A stretch of 64,000 bases of DNA from Stenomitos rutilans HA7619-LM2 (lineage in GTDB: Bacteria > Cyanobacteriota > Cyanobacteriia > Leptolyngbyales > Leptolyngbyaceae), in assembly GCA_019358945.1 (NCBI GenBank), contig JAHHIE010000014.1:1-64000 (forward strand), read 5' to 3'. Numbering within the stretch: position 1 is the first letter of the stretch; each line of letters starts with the position of its first letter. Positions 45,262 to 52,046 of the stretch are shown one piece after another. A model generated the notes under the pieces. The model worked only from the letters and a program-made list of their open reading frames with translations, ran no database searches and had not been told where the DNA came from. Made by a program: the position numbers and the translations under genes.

Positions 45262-46230
45262 TTAATTTTCGATCACCATAACAACGGCACCGATCGACTC
45301 CAGTTGCTTTTTGCATTGTTGTGCGATCGCATCACTCACGCCTGTTTGCAGGGGTATTGGTGCCGCTTCCACCAAATCTTTGGCTTCTTTGAGTCCTATT
45401 CCAGTCAGTTCTCGCACAATTTTGATGGCAGCAATTTTGTGTACACCTGGTACAGCCTCTAAGATGACATCAAAGGTACCCTGAGCAGAAAGCGGTAGAC
45501 TGGCGGCTCGCTGTTGAGGCAAGACCGCTCTCGGTTGCATGGTGCTGATGCTCACCGCAGCGCCGATCGCCTCTAGTTGTTCTTTGCACTGTTGTGCAAC
45601 CGCTTCACTAACACTTGTTGTCAGCGGTGTCGGTGCTGCTTCTACCAAGTCCTTCACGTCTTTGTAGCCTAGTCCAGTCAGTTCGCGCACCACCTTCATG
45701 GCAGCAATTTTGTGCACGTCTGGTACAGCTTCTAAAATGACATCAAAGTGGCCGTAAGCAGCGATCGGCTGACCAGGGATAACCCGCTTCGCTTTCGGCT
45801 GAGTGTTGCTGTTGCCAGGAAGGTTTACGCCGCCAAGATTGAAGCGGTGAAACATATTACCTTCGTCATCCACATCAAAGTTGGCGCTAAACTCTCTGGC
45901 TCGTTCATCCAAGTATGCCTTCGCCAATTCGCCCGTGAGTCCTGTTTCCATCGCAAAACTCAGGGGCGTAATGCGTCCGTCTCCCTGCTTGAGCAGTTTG
46001 AAGAATATAGACTGGAGGCGATCATGCTCTTCCCGAGCACTTCGACGCCGACCGCTCAGAACCAGCCAACTACCTAGCGCGCTAGGCGGTATTCCAAATA
46101 GGCAGAGTGCTGCTGTAATATCTCCCTTGTCAGTCGTTTTTGGGTTCGCTAACTCAGCCACCGCAAGAAGGACGATCGGGACACCAATGCCTAGCAATAC
46201 ACCCGCCGCTAATTTCGTAATGAGCTTCAT
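45262..46230 (-). CDS. Membrane protein with two tandem ribosomal L7/L12-type C-terminal domains
   Basis: The 322-residue protein starts with two hydrophobic segments (about residues 7-28 and 38-58), then a helical region with a PDZ-unlike conserved stretch ([20 protein letters not shown]) around residue 90. Two copies of the L7/L12 C-terminal domain follow at about 160-233 and 249-322. Each copy has [15 protein letters not shown], [20 protein letters not shown] and a final hydrophobic strand. The copies are very similar to each other, so the duplication looks fairly recent. L7/L12 domains normally contact translation factors on the ribosome; here they are membrane-linked. No function is known to me. 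Confidence 0.85.
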   Translation of the reverse strand: MKLITKLAAGVLLGIGVPIVLLAVAELANPKTTDKGDITAALCLFGIPPSALGSWLVLSGRRRSAREEHDRLQSIFFKLLKQGDGRITPLSFAMETGLTGELAKAYLDERAREFSANFDVDDEGNMFHRFNLGGVNLPGNSNTQPKAKRVIPGQPIAAYGHFDVILEAVPDVHKIAAMKVVRELTGLGYKDVKDLVEAAPTPLTTSVSEAVAQQCKEQLEAIGAAVSISTMQPRAVLPQQRAASLPLSAQGTFDVILEAVPGVHKIAAIKIVRELTGIGLKEAKDLVEAAPIPLQTGVSDAIAQQCKKQLESIGAVVMVIEN

Positions 46231-46329
46231 AGACCCAAGACCAGACCTAATGATGCCGCGATCTTAGCTTTTAGAAAGTCTAAAGTCTAAAGTATGAATG
46301 CTAAAAAATTATCCTTTAGACTTTATCCT

Positions 46330-47022
46330 TCATTCTTTTTCCCGTGTGACTTCCAATAGGCGCGAGAAGTAGAAGCTCGTTTTGGTCATCGCATTGCGCT
46401 GCACTGTCCAGCCTTGGCTTTCGAGAATTTTCACGACATCGGCTTCGCGGTGCAGGTAGGCGCGAGTGGCTTTGCTGGGGCCAGGAAAGAAATCGCCAAT
46501 CTTTTTTAGCAAGCTATAGGCAAGGGTCTTGGGTGCAAAGCTGAGGATGAGGCGTGACTCTGCTAACGAACCGAGGTGAGAAATCATCGCGGCGGCTTTG
46601 TCTTGAGGATAATGGATCAGCACATCCAGGCAGACGACAGTGTGATAGTGACCGCTTAACGTCTCCAAATCCTGTACTGCAAAGGTTGGATTAGTAGATT
46701 GTCCCAGTGTTGCCTGGGCGCGTTCCTTCGCTTCGCCCACCATCTTCTCAGAAATGTCGCTGGCAAAAACCGTTGCGCCTGCTTCTGCCAGCGGAATGCT
46801 GAGACTGCCGACCCCACAGCCTGCATCGCAAATCGACAGTTGCGCCAGGTTGCCGTCTGCCTGCAACCAACTCAGTACTGTATCAACGGTTTGCTGGTGT
46901 CCTGTACGAATGTCGAGCTGTACTTTGTTAACTTCACCATCGCCATAGATTCTGCGCCAGCGATCGAACCCAGTGGCATTAAAGTACTCACGAACAACAG
47001 TCTTATCGTCAACAGCAGGCAT
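46330..47022 (-). CDS. chlM: Magnesium protoporphyrin IX methyltransferase
   Basis: It methylates magnesium protoporphyrin IX on the C13 propionate using SAM, an early step of chlorophyll synthesis, near the thylakoid or plasma membrane. The 230-residue protein has the SAM-binding motif DAGCGVGSLSIPLAEAGATV (around residue 67), and a start region VREYFNATGFDRWRRIYGDG typical of ChlM/BchM. CLDVLIHYPQDKA is also diagnostic. No other chlorophyll gene is adjacent in this window. Confidence 0.95.
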   Translation of the reverse strand: MPAVDDKTVVREYFNATGFDRWRRIYGDGEVNKVQLDIRTGHQQTVDTVLSWLQADGNLAQLSICDAGCGVGSLSIPLAEAGATVFASDISEKMVGEAKERAQATLGQSTNPTFAVQDLETLSGHYHTVVCLDVLIHYPQDKAAAMISHLGSLAESRLILSFAPKTLAYSLLKKIGDFFPGPSKATRAYLHREADVVKILESQGWTVQRNAMTKTSFYFSRLLEVTREKE

Positions 47023-47126
47023 AGGTTTGGCTTACATGATTTTGCTCACAGCTTCATCCTATTACTGTGCGGGACGGAAACCAAGAGGGGAGTAGGGAGT
47101 GGGTAGTGGAGAGGCATGATTTTCTC

Positions 47127-47930
47127 CTAACGTTCCAGCATCATGCGCTCAACGAGCGATCGCCAAATGCGATCAGGAAGCAACGTGTGTAGCAGTAGAA
47201 AAAGCTCACCATGCGGGGAATACCGGAGGCGATCGCTGCGATCGGTAGCTGCTCGATAAATCGCTTTGGCAACGCTGTCTGGTTCTGGCAAGGTGTCGTT
47301 AATTCGAGTCATAAATTGCTTCACCTGATTGATCATCTGGTTATATTCAGGATGAATCGCCCAATTAACGCCCTGGTGGATGAAGTTTGTTTTGATGCCA
47401 CCCGGTTCGATCAGCTTGACTCGAATGCCAAAGGGCTTTAGCTCAAAACGCATGGACTCAGAAAGCCCCTCTACTGCCCATTTTGTCCCGTGATAGGAGG
47501 CTGTCATCGGAAACCCAATGCGACCGCCAATGGAGGCAACGTTGATGATGGTGCCATGCCGCTGCTGTCGAAAGAGAGGCAGAACTGCTTGCATTGTAGA
47601 AACTAATCCAAACACATTTGTTTGAAACTGTTGCTGCAATTGCTCAGAGGTCACGCCTTCTAGTGGTCCCATCAAGGCGTAACCAGCGTTATTCACTAGC
47701 ACATCAATGCGTCCAAACTGCCTGAGCGTCTCCTGTATTGCTGTCTCTACCGTGTCTGGTTTTGTAAGATCTAGTGGGGGACAAATGACCTTTGGATCTG
47801 TTGCCCAATGACCCGCTTTTGCTGGTGAACGCATCGTAGCGGAGACACGCCACCTTTTTTGGAGAAAATACTTTGCGGTTGCTTCCCCAATACCACTAGA
47901 AGCACCTGTAATTAAAACTGTATTGGTCAT
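47127..47930 (-). CDS. SDR family oxidoreductase
   Basis: The 267-residue NAD(P)-dependent short-chain dehydrogenase has the cofactor motif TGASSGIGEATAKYF, the NNAGYAL motif and the catalytic Ser in NVASIGG with YHGTK (Tyr and Lys). The substrate is unknown. It overlaps the NTF2-like gene upstream by 4 bp (ATGA), so the two are translated together from the MerR-type promoter at 48376-48407. The pair may detoxify a small molecule sensed by the MerR protein; that is inference. Confidence 0.93.
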   Translation of the reverse strand: MTNTVLITGASSGIGEATAKYFLQKRWRVSATMRSPAKAGHWATDPKVICPPLDLTKPDTVETAIQETLRQFGRIDVLVNNAGYALMGPLEGVTSEQLQQQFQTNVFGLVSTMQAVLPLFRQQRHGTIINVASIGGRIGFPMTASYHGTKWAVEGLSESMRFELKPFGIRVKLIEPGGIKTNFIHQGVNWAIHPEYNQMINQVKQFMTRINDTLPEPDSVAKAIYRAATDRSDRLRYSPHGELFLLLHTLLPDRIWRSLVERMMLER

Positions 47931-48334
47931 CCGAGTTTGACTCCAAATGTGATGGCATAGGTAACGGGATTGGCGTACTCAGCAATGTGAAAAATTTTGC
48001 TGTCTCGTAGTTCAAATTTGAACAGGTAAACGTTTTTGTACGGCGCACTGGTAGCAGTGACAAAATCGCCGATCGCTTCAAAAAACACAGTATTGTTATC
48101 ATTCGCAACACTGATTGTTGGGTTGGTAAACCGCACTTGCGCCATATGCGTAAACACCTGCTGAAGATAACTAAGCACAGCATCCTCGCCGTCAAACTGC
48201 ACTTCAGGGATAGCGCTACCATTAAAGGTCAGCGGTTGTACTAAAGAGACTTGAGCATCAAGCAATGCAGATAGTCCATCCAGATCTTTTTGCTGAACGG
48301 CATCTAGAAAGCGTTCAACGATCGACTGATTCAT
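47927..48334 (-). CDS. NTF2-like/SnoaL-type protein
   Basis: The 135-residue protein has the cone-shaped NTF2-like fold, as judged by VERFLDAVQQKDLDGLSALL at the start and EAIGDFVTATSAPYKNVYLF later. Members include ketosteroid isomerases, SnoaL cyclases and non-enzymatic binding proteins; catalytic residues are not clear here. It is the first gene of a two-gene operon with the SDR gene, with which it overlaps by 4 bp. ATG at 48334 lies about 35 bp after the predicted transcription start. Confidence 0.85.
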   Translation of the reverse strand: MNQSIVERFLDAVQQKDLDGLSALLDAQVSLVQPLTFNGSAIPEVQFDGEDAVLSYLQQVFTHMAQVRFTNPTISVANDNNTVFFEAIGDFVTATSAPYKNVYLFKFELRDSKIFHIAEYANPVTYAITFGVKLG

Positions 48335-48375
48335 GGCACTGTCATTCCCACAAGAGAAAGTTTTTGATTACCAAA

Positions 48376-48407
48376 ACCATAACCTGTGGAGTATACTCCA
48401 CAGTCAA
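48376..48407 (-). promoter_or_regulatory. MerR-type operator/promoter of the NTF2-SDR operon
   Basis: On the minus strand -35 TTGACT (48402-48407) and -10 TATGGT (48376-48381) are 19-20 bp apart, longer than normal. The perfect 20-bp palindrome CTGTGGAGTATACTCCACAG (48384-48403) fills the spacer. MerR-family activators bind such spacers and untwist the DNA. The merR-like gene starts 30 bp away in the other direction. Confidence 0.85.
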
Positions 48408-48436
48408 GTGGGTGCTAGACGCTTTAGGGAGTGACA

Positions 48437-48805
48437 ATGTTAATCGGCGAGTTGGCAAAGAAAACAGGGCTATCAAAGGACACTGTCCGCTTTTATGAAA
48501 AGCTAGGGTTGATTGAGGCGACAACTCGACAGGCTGGCACGAGAGCGTATCTGGAGTTCAGTCCAGAAATGTTAGAGCGGCTTGTTCTCATCACGCAGGG
48601 AAAATCGCTAGGATTCACACTCAACGAGATTAAACATTTGATTGAAACGTGGGGAACGGTTTCGATGCCGATGACTGAAAAGCTGAATGTAATCGATCGC
48701 AAGCTCGACGAGATTACAGCGAAAATGCAGCAACTTGAAGAAATTAAGTCCTACTTGACTGCCAAGCGTAACCGAATCACTCAAGAATCAGGTGATGATC
48801 AGTAG
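48437..48805 (+). CDS. MerR family transcriptional regulator
   Basis: The 122-residue regulator has a winged-helix N-terminus (MLIGELAKKTGLSKDTVRFY) and a C-terminal dimerisation helix. Metal-type MerR proteins have cysteines after the long helix; this one has none, so it probably senses an organic compound or redox state. It is transcribed divergently from the NTF2-SDR operon and faces a MerR-type operator in the 100-bp gap. GTG at 48431 is possible, but ATG at 48437 has AGGGAG five bases before it and gives the usual MerR start. Confidence 0.92.
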   Translation: MLIGELAKKTGLSKDTVRFYEKLGLIEATTRQAGTRAYLEFSPEMLERLVLITQGKSLGFTLNEIKHLIETWGTVSMPMTEKLNVIDRKLDEITAKMQQLEEIKSYLTAKRNRITQESGDDQ

Positions 48806-48831
48806 GGACATGGAATTGCCGTGCTCTTGCT

Positions 48832-49995
48832 TCATAATCTTTGCCAGATGAGTTCTCCATCGTCTGACTGATGCCATCGCAGAAGGTTGGCGGGTTGTCC
48901 GATGTAGTCAGTAGGCAAGCCGATCACGCGACGAGGAGCAATGGTAGCAAGGGCGATCGCCTGTTCGGCATTGCAAATACCCCATTTCACCAGATTTTGC
49001 GCTCCAACCAGGAGCGATAGCGTTGTCCCAGATAGAGTGCCATCGGGTAAATGAGCCGTCCCGTGTTTGACTTCGATCTGGCGTGTATCCCAGGGGTAGA
49101 TACCATCGGGTAATCCTAACGGGGAGAGGGCATCGCTGACCAGGAAAACACCGCGATCGTACTCGCTCGATCGCAGCAGAATATCCATCATGGTGGGTGA
49201 AACGTGACGACCATCGGCAATCAGTCCACAGGAGACGTTGGGATGGACGATCGCTGCGCCCAGCAAGCCCGGTTCACGATGATGCAGTCCCGGCATGGCA
49301 TTGAAGGCGTGTGTCACCATCGTTGCGCCCTGGTCAAAGGCTTGCTGTGCTTGAGTTGCCGTTGCTTGCGAATGTCCCAAACTGACAGTAATGCCGAGCG
49401 ATCGCAAATACGGAATCACCGTGCCCGTCGTATCGAGTTCGGGAGCCAAAGTCATCACTTTAACAATGCTGGCATAGTCACCGAGGATGCGCTTGATGGT
49501 ATCGATCGTCAGTGGTAGCAGATGTTCAGCGGGATGTGCGCCACGTTTTGCAGGGTTAAGGCAGGGGCCTTCGAGGTGAACGCCGAGGCTTTGGGAGGAG
49601 TTTTGAGTTCTAAGTTTTGAGTTTTGAGTTAAGACATTGCTGACAGTAGAGAGCGATCGCTGGATGTTTTCGATAGAGGTGGTGACGATCGTGGGTAGAA
49701 AGCCATCCACGCCTTGCTGCCAGAGGAATTGGGCGATCGCTTCCAGTTTGTCGCTGTTGTCTGCATTCAAGTCGGGAAAGGCGAGACCTAACGCGCCGTT
49801 AATTTGCAAATCGATACCGCCGAGTGAGAGCCAATCGCCTGCAATGTCAATTTGTTCAGCATCGAAGGATTGTGGCGAGGTCATTGGAGGCATAGGCGCG
49901 ATCGCTTGAATCGTCTGTTGTTTGATCGAGATTTGCTGTAGCCCGACATAACCAGGTAAACGGGCATTGAGCAGTTCAAGCTGTTGGTAAGCCAT
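48832..49995 (-). CDS. nagA: N-acetylglucosamine-6-phosphate deacetylase
   Basis: It removes the acetyl group from N-acetylglucosamine-6-phosphate, feeding amino sugars into glycolysis or wall recycling. The 387-residue amidohydrolase has HLEGPCLNPAKRGAHP (around residue 145; the metal ligand Glu), LGHSQATATQA and GLIADGRHVSP motifs. A stretch before the metal site, LTQNSKLRTQNSS, is the in-frame translation of a heptamer repeat at 49598-49632 that relatives lack. The frame is open to 50019, but ATG at 49995 (MAYQQLELLNARL) is preferred. No other nag gene is near. Confidence 0.92.
   Translation of the reverse strand: MAYQQLELLNARLPGYVGLQQISIKQQTIQAIAPMPPMTSPQSFDAEQIDIAGDWLSLGGIDLQINGALGLAFPDLNADNSDKLEAIAQFLWQQGVDGFLPTIVTTSIENIQRSLSTVSNVLTQNSKLRTQNSSQSLGVHLEGPCLNPAKRGAHPAEHLLPLTIDTIKRILGDYASIVKVMTLAPELDTTGTVIPYLRSLGITVSLGHSQATATQAQQAFDQGATMVTHAFNAMPGLHHREPGLLGAAIVHPNVSCGLIADGRHVSPTMMDILLRSSEYDRGVFLVSDALSPLGLPDGIYPWDTRQIEVKHGTAHLPDGTLSGTTLSLLVGAQNLVKWGICNAEQAIALATIAPRRVIGLPTDYIGQPANLLRWHQSDDGELIWQRL
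49598..49632. repeat. Five heptamers (GAGTTTT type) inside nagA
   Basis: GAGTTTT, GAGTTCT, AAGTTTT, GAGTTTT and GAGTTAA run consecutively inside the nagA frame. Read on the minus strand they are ACTCAAA/ACTTAAA-type units like those at 901-932. Confidence 0.85.
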
Positions 49996-50061
49996 AAGAA
50001 GGCACCGATGGCGGGTCAAGCACAGGTTGCCTGATAGCCAGGGAAGATGTCAACAAATTGT

Positions 50062-50090
50062 TTGACATTAAACAGTTTGTAGTGTAATAA
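50062..50090 (+). promoter_or_regulatory. Strong sigma-70 promoter of the secreted-protein gene at 50168
   Basis: TTGACA (50062-50067), a 17-bp spacer and TAATAA (50085-50090). Predicted start about 50097, giving a leader of about 70 nt. This is among the best promoters in the window. Confidence 0.75.
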
Positions 50091-50167
50091 TAAATTCATC
50101 GACAGTTTAGATAAATACTAAGCGAACGCCGATAATCTTATCTCTGACCACTATCAGGAGGTTGACC

Positions 50168-50518
50168 ATGAAACGCTTCATTCTTGCTGGTTTAACCACA
50201 TTGGCTCTCTGTGCTGCAATGGTTTCGACGGCAAATGCTGATCCAACGGCTTACAACCCGTACCCTGCTGTTAACGCTGCAAACGATCGCGTTCCCCCAT
50301 CTGATCTTGTTTCAATGGCGCAACGGGGCTACTTGAAGCCGCAAGGTATTCCGGGCTATCTCGGCTTGGCTTCGGCTTATACACTGGGTCAAATTGGTGC
50401 GAAAGAAGTGGTACAAGGCGCAGTAACGGCTCAATTGCTGCCTGCTGAAGCCGTGAATGACCAGGGTTATCTAAACCTGGTGGATGCTCAACTGCAATCG
50501 CAGGTTAGAGTGCGCTAA
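50168..50518 (+). CDS. Small secreted protein, unknown function
   Basis: The 116-residue protein has a signal peptide (MKRFILAGLTTLALCAAMVS, cleavage probably after NA/DP at about residue 24). The mature part begins DPTAYNPYPAVN and contains QRGYLKPQGIPGYLGLASAY. No cysteines remain. ATG at 50168 has the very strong CAGGAGG site and a strong promoter and terminator, so it is probably highly expressed. No characterised family is recognised; similar small exported proteins occur in cyanobacteria. Confidence 0.75.
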   Translation: MKRFILAGLTTLALCAAMVSTANADPTAYNPYPAVNAANDRVPPSDLVSMAQRGYLKPQGIPGYLGLASAYTLGQIGAKEVVQGAVTAQLLPAEAVNDQGYLNLVDAQLQSQVRVR

Positions 50519-50525
50519 AGAAAAC

Positions 50526-50577
50526 AGACCGCCGATTTCTTCAAGAAATCAGCGGTCTAAGAGAAATCGGCGGTTTA
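50526..50577. terminator. Hairpin repeat family 2, copy 1 (terminator)
   Basis: AGACCGCCGATTTCT pairs with AGAAATCAGCGGTCT (50526-50558) with one mismatch. An extra half copy (AGAAATCGGCGGTTT) follows and runs into the stop of the convergent NmrA-like gene. It probably terminates the gene at 50168 and perhaps both genes. A related hairpin lies at 51949-51981. Confidence 0.75.
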
Positions 50578-51441
50578 ACCACCTGCGTTGACCGCGCCAG
50601 AGTGTCTTAGCCATTCAGAGAAGGAAAGCATGGCTGCGTCTTTTGACGTTGCAGCAAAATCAACATCACACCCGCCTTCCCCAATAAAGCGAAAGAGCGG
50701 TACTCCTTGTGACCAAACTTGAGCCAGGGCATTGAGGGGTATCGATGTCGCACTGCATTTACGCCCTGTAGCGTTGCTCCAAGCTGTTGCCATTTCGTCC
50801 ATTGTGATCGCATCGCCAACAATTTCAATTGCCTGACCAAGATAGGTCTGAGGCTTAGAAAAGGCTGACGCAGCAACTTTAGCAATATCGATGACAGAAA
50901 CCATCTGAAGTTTACGATCGAGCGGAAATGGAATGGACAGGCTCAATTGATCAGCCTCTAAACGTACTGGGAAATAGGTCGTTAAATTCTCCATGAAAAA
51001 CACAGGACGCAAGATGGTTGCAGGCAGTGATAGCTCCGCAATGCGTTCTTCAATGGCTCGTTTTGAACCTAATCCGACGAGACCTTTGGCGCGATCGATG
51101 ACAGCAGACGCATAGATAAAATGCTGTACTTGTGTTGTCCAGGCAGCATCAGCAACCGCAATGCCCCAGCGTGCTTGACCAACATCTCCCGCTGTAGTGA
51201 GAGCCGGTTGAACGCTGTAAACCCCATAGGCATTTTCTAACGCCTTAACGAGTGAGGCAAAATCATCAAAGTCAGCCGTCACAAGCTCGGCACCCAGTTC
51301 TGCAAGTGCCTGGGCTTTTGCAGTTGTGGCATCGCGCGCGATCGCCCGAACGCGCCATCCCTCCTGTAAAAGCTGTTTAGCAACTGCATTTCCTTGGGTT
51401 CCAGTGGCACCAAACACAGCAATGATCTTGTCAGAGTTCAT
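50575..51441 (-). CDS. NmrA/NAD(P)-binding family protein
   Basis: The 288-residue protein has the Rossmann motif FGATGTQGNAVAKQLL (residues 10-25) and resembles NmrA-like and atypical SDR proteins that bind NAD(P) without the usual Tyr-Lys pair. Members sense redox state or reduce quinones and small aldehydes. It is divergent from the HxlR regulator gene at 51531 with about 90 bp between, so it is probably the target of that regulator. ATG at 51441. Confidence 0.9.
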   Translation of the reverse strand: MNSDKIIAVFGATGTQGNAVAKQLLQEGWRVRAIARDATTAKAQALAELGAELVTADFDDFASLVKALENAYGVYSVQPALTTAGDVGQARWGIAVADAAWTTQVQHFIYASAVIDRAKGLVGLGSKRAIEERIAELSLPATILRPVFFMENLTTYFPVRLEADQLSLSIPFPLDRKLQMVSVIDIAKVAASAFSKPQTYLGQAIEIVGDAITMDEMATAWSNATGRKCSATSIPLNALAQVWSQGVPLFRFIGEGGCDVDFAATSKDAAMLSFSEWLRHSGAVNAGG

Positions 51442-51530
51442 CAGAATTACTCCACTGACGTGTTGACATCCAGTAGCGTAAGTTGATAAGAACTAAGAAA
51501 CAAGTACGCACTTTTTAGTAACCATGCTTT

Positions 51531-51932
51531 ATGGTCAACTCAACAGAAAAGCGAATGGCCGACCTCTTTGCCGAAGCTTGTCCATCTCGTCACTTACTCA
51601 CGCTGATTGCTGACAAGTGGAGCCTGCTGATCATGTTTGCCTTAAAAGACAAACCACGTCGCAACAATGAACTGCTTCGACAAATCGAGGGCATTTCTCA
51701 AAAGATGTTGACGCAAACGCTACGAAGTTTAGAGGGTTACGGCTTGGTGAAGCGTCAGGCGTTTCAGGTCGTGCCGCCGCATGTGGAGTATGAGCTGACA
51801 CCGTTGGGGCAGTCACTCGGCAAAGCGCTCAAGTCTTTGGATCAGTGGCTGGTTGAGAACACCGATCAGGTGATGATTGCACGCGCTGAGTTGGTTGATG
51901 AAGCACACGTTCCGCTTGAACTCAAGCACTGA
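51531..51932 (+). CDS. HxlR family transcriptional regulator
   Basis: The 133-residue winged-helix protein has the family signature CPSRHLLTLIADKWSLLIMF with the conserved Cys (about residue 13), then RQIEGISQKMLTQTLRSLEG and YELTPLGQSL. HxlR proteins often respond to aldehydes or electrophiles through that Cys, and usually control a neighbouring oxidoreductase. The gene faces the NmrA-like gene. The gap contains AAGTACGCACTTTTTAGTAA (51501-51520), a plausible operator since it resembles the AGTAC-type sites of this family. ATG at 51531. Confidence 0.92.
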   Translation: MVNSTEKRMADLFAEACPSRHLLTLIADKWSLLIMFALKDKPRRNNELLRQIEGISQKMLTQTLRSLEGYGLVKRQAFQVVPPHVEYELTPLGQSLGKALKSLDQWLVENTDQVMIARAELVDEAHVPLELKH

Positions 51933-51948
51933 TGGCTGACGACAACTC

Positions 51949-51981
51949 AGACCTCTGATTTCTTGAAGAAATCGGAGGTCT
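51949..51981 (+). terminator. Hairpin repeat family 2, copy 2 (terminator of the HxlR gene)
   Basis: AGACCTCTGATTTCT pairs with AGAAATCGGAGGTCT around a short loop and is followed by TTGTTT. It lies 17 bp after the HxlR stop and upstream of the prolyl oligopeptidase start. Confidence 0.75.
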
Positions 51982-52046
51982 TGTTTGAGCCTGATTTGCT
52001 AGGCTGGGCAAACGGTGCAACCGTCGCGATCGTCCTGAGAACGTCT

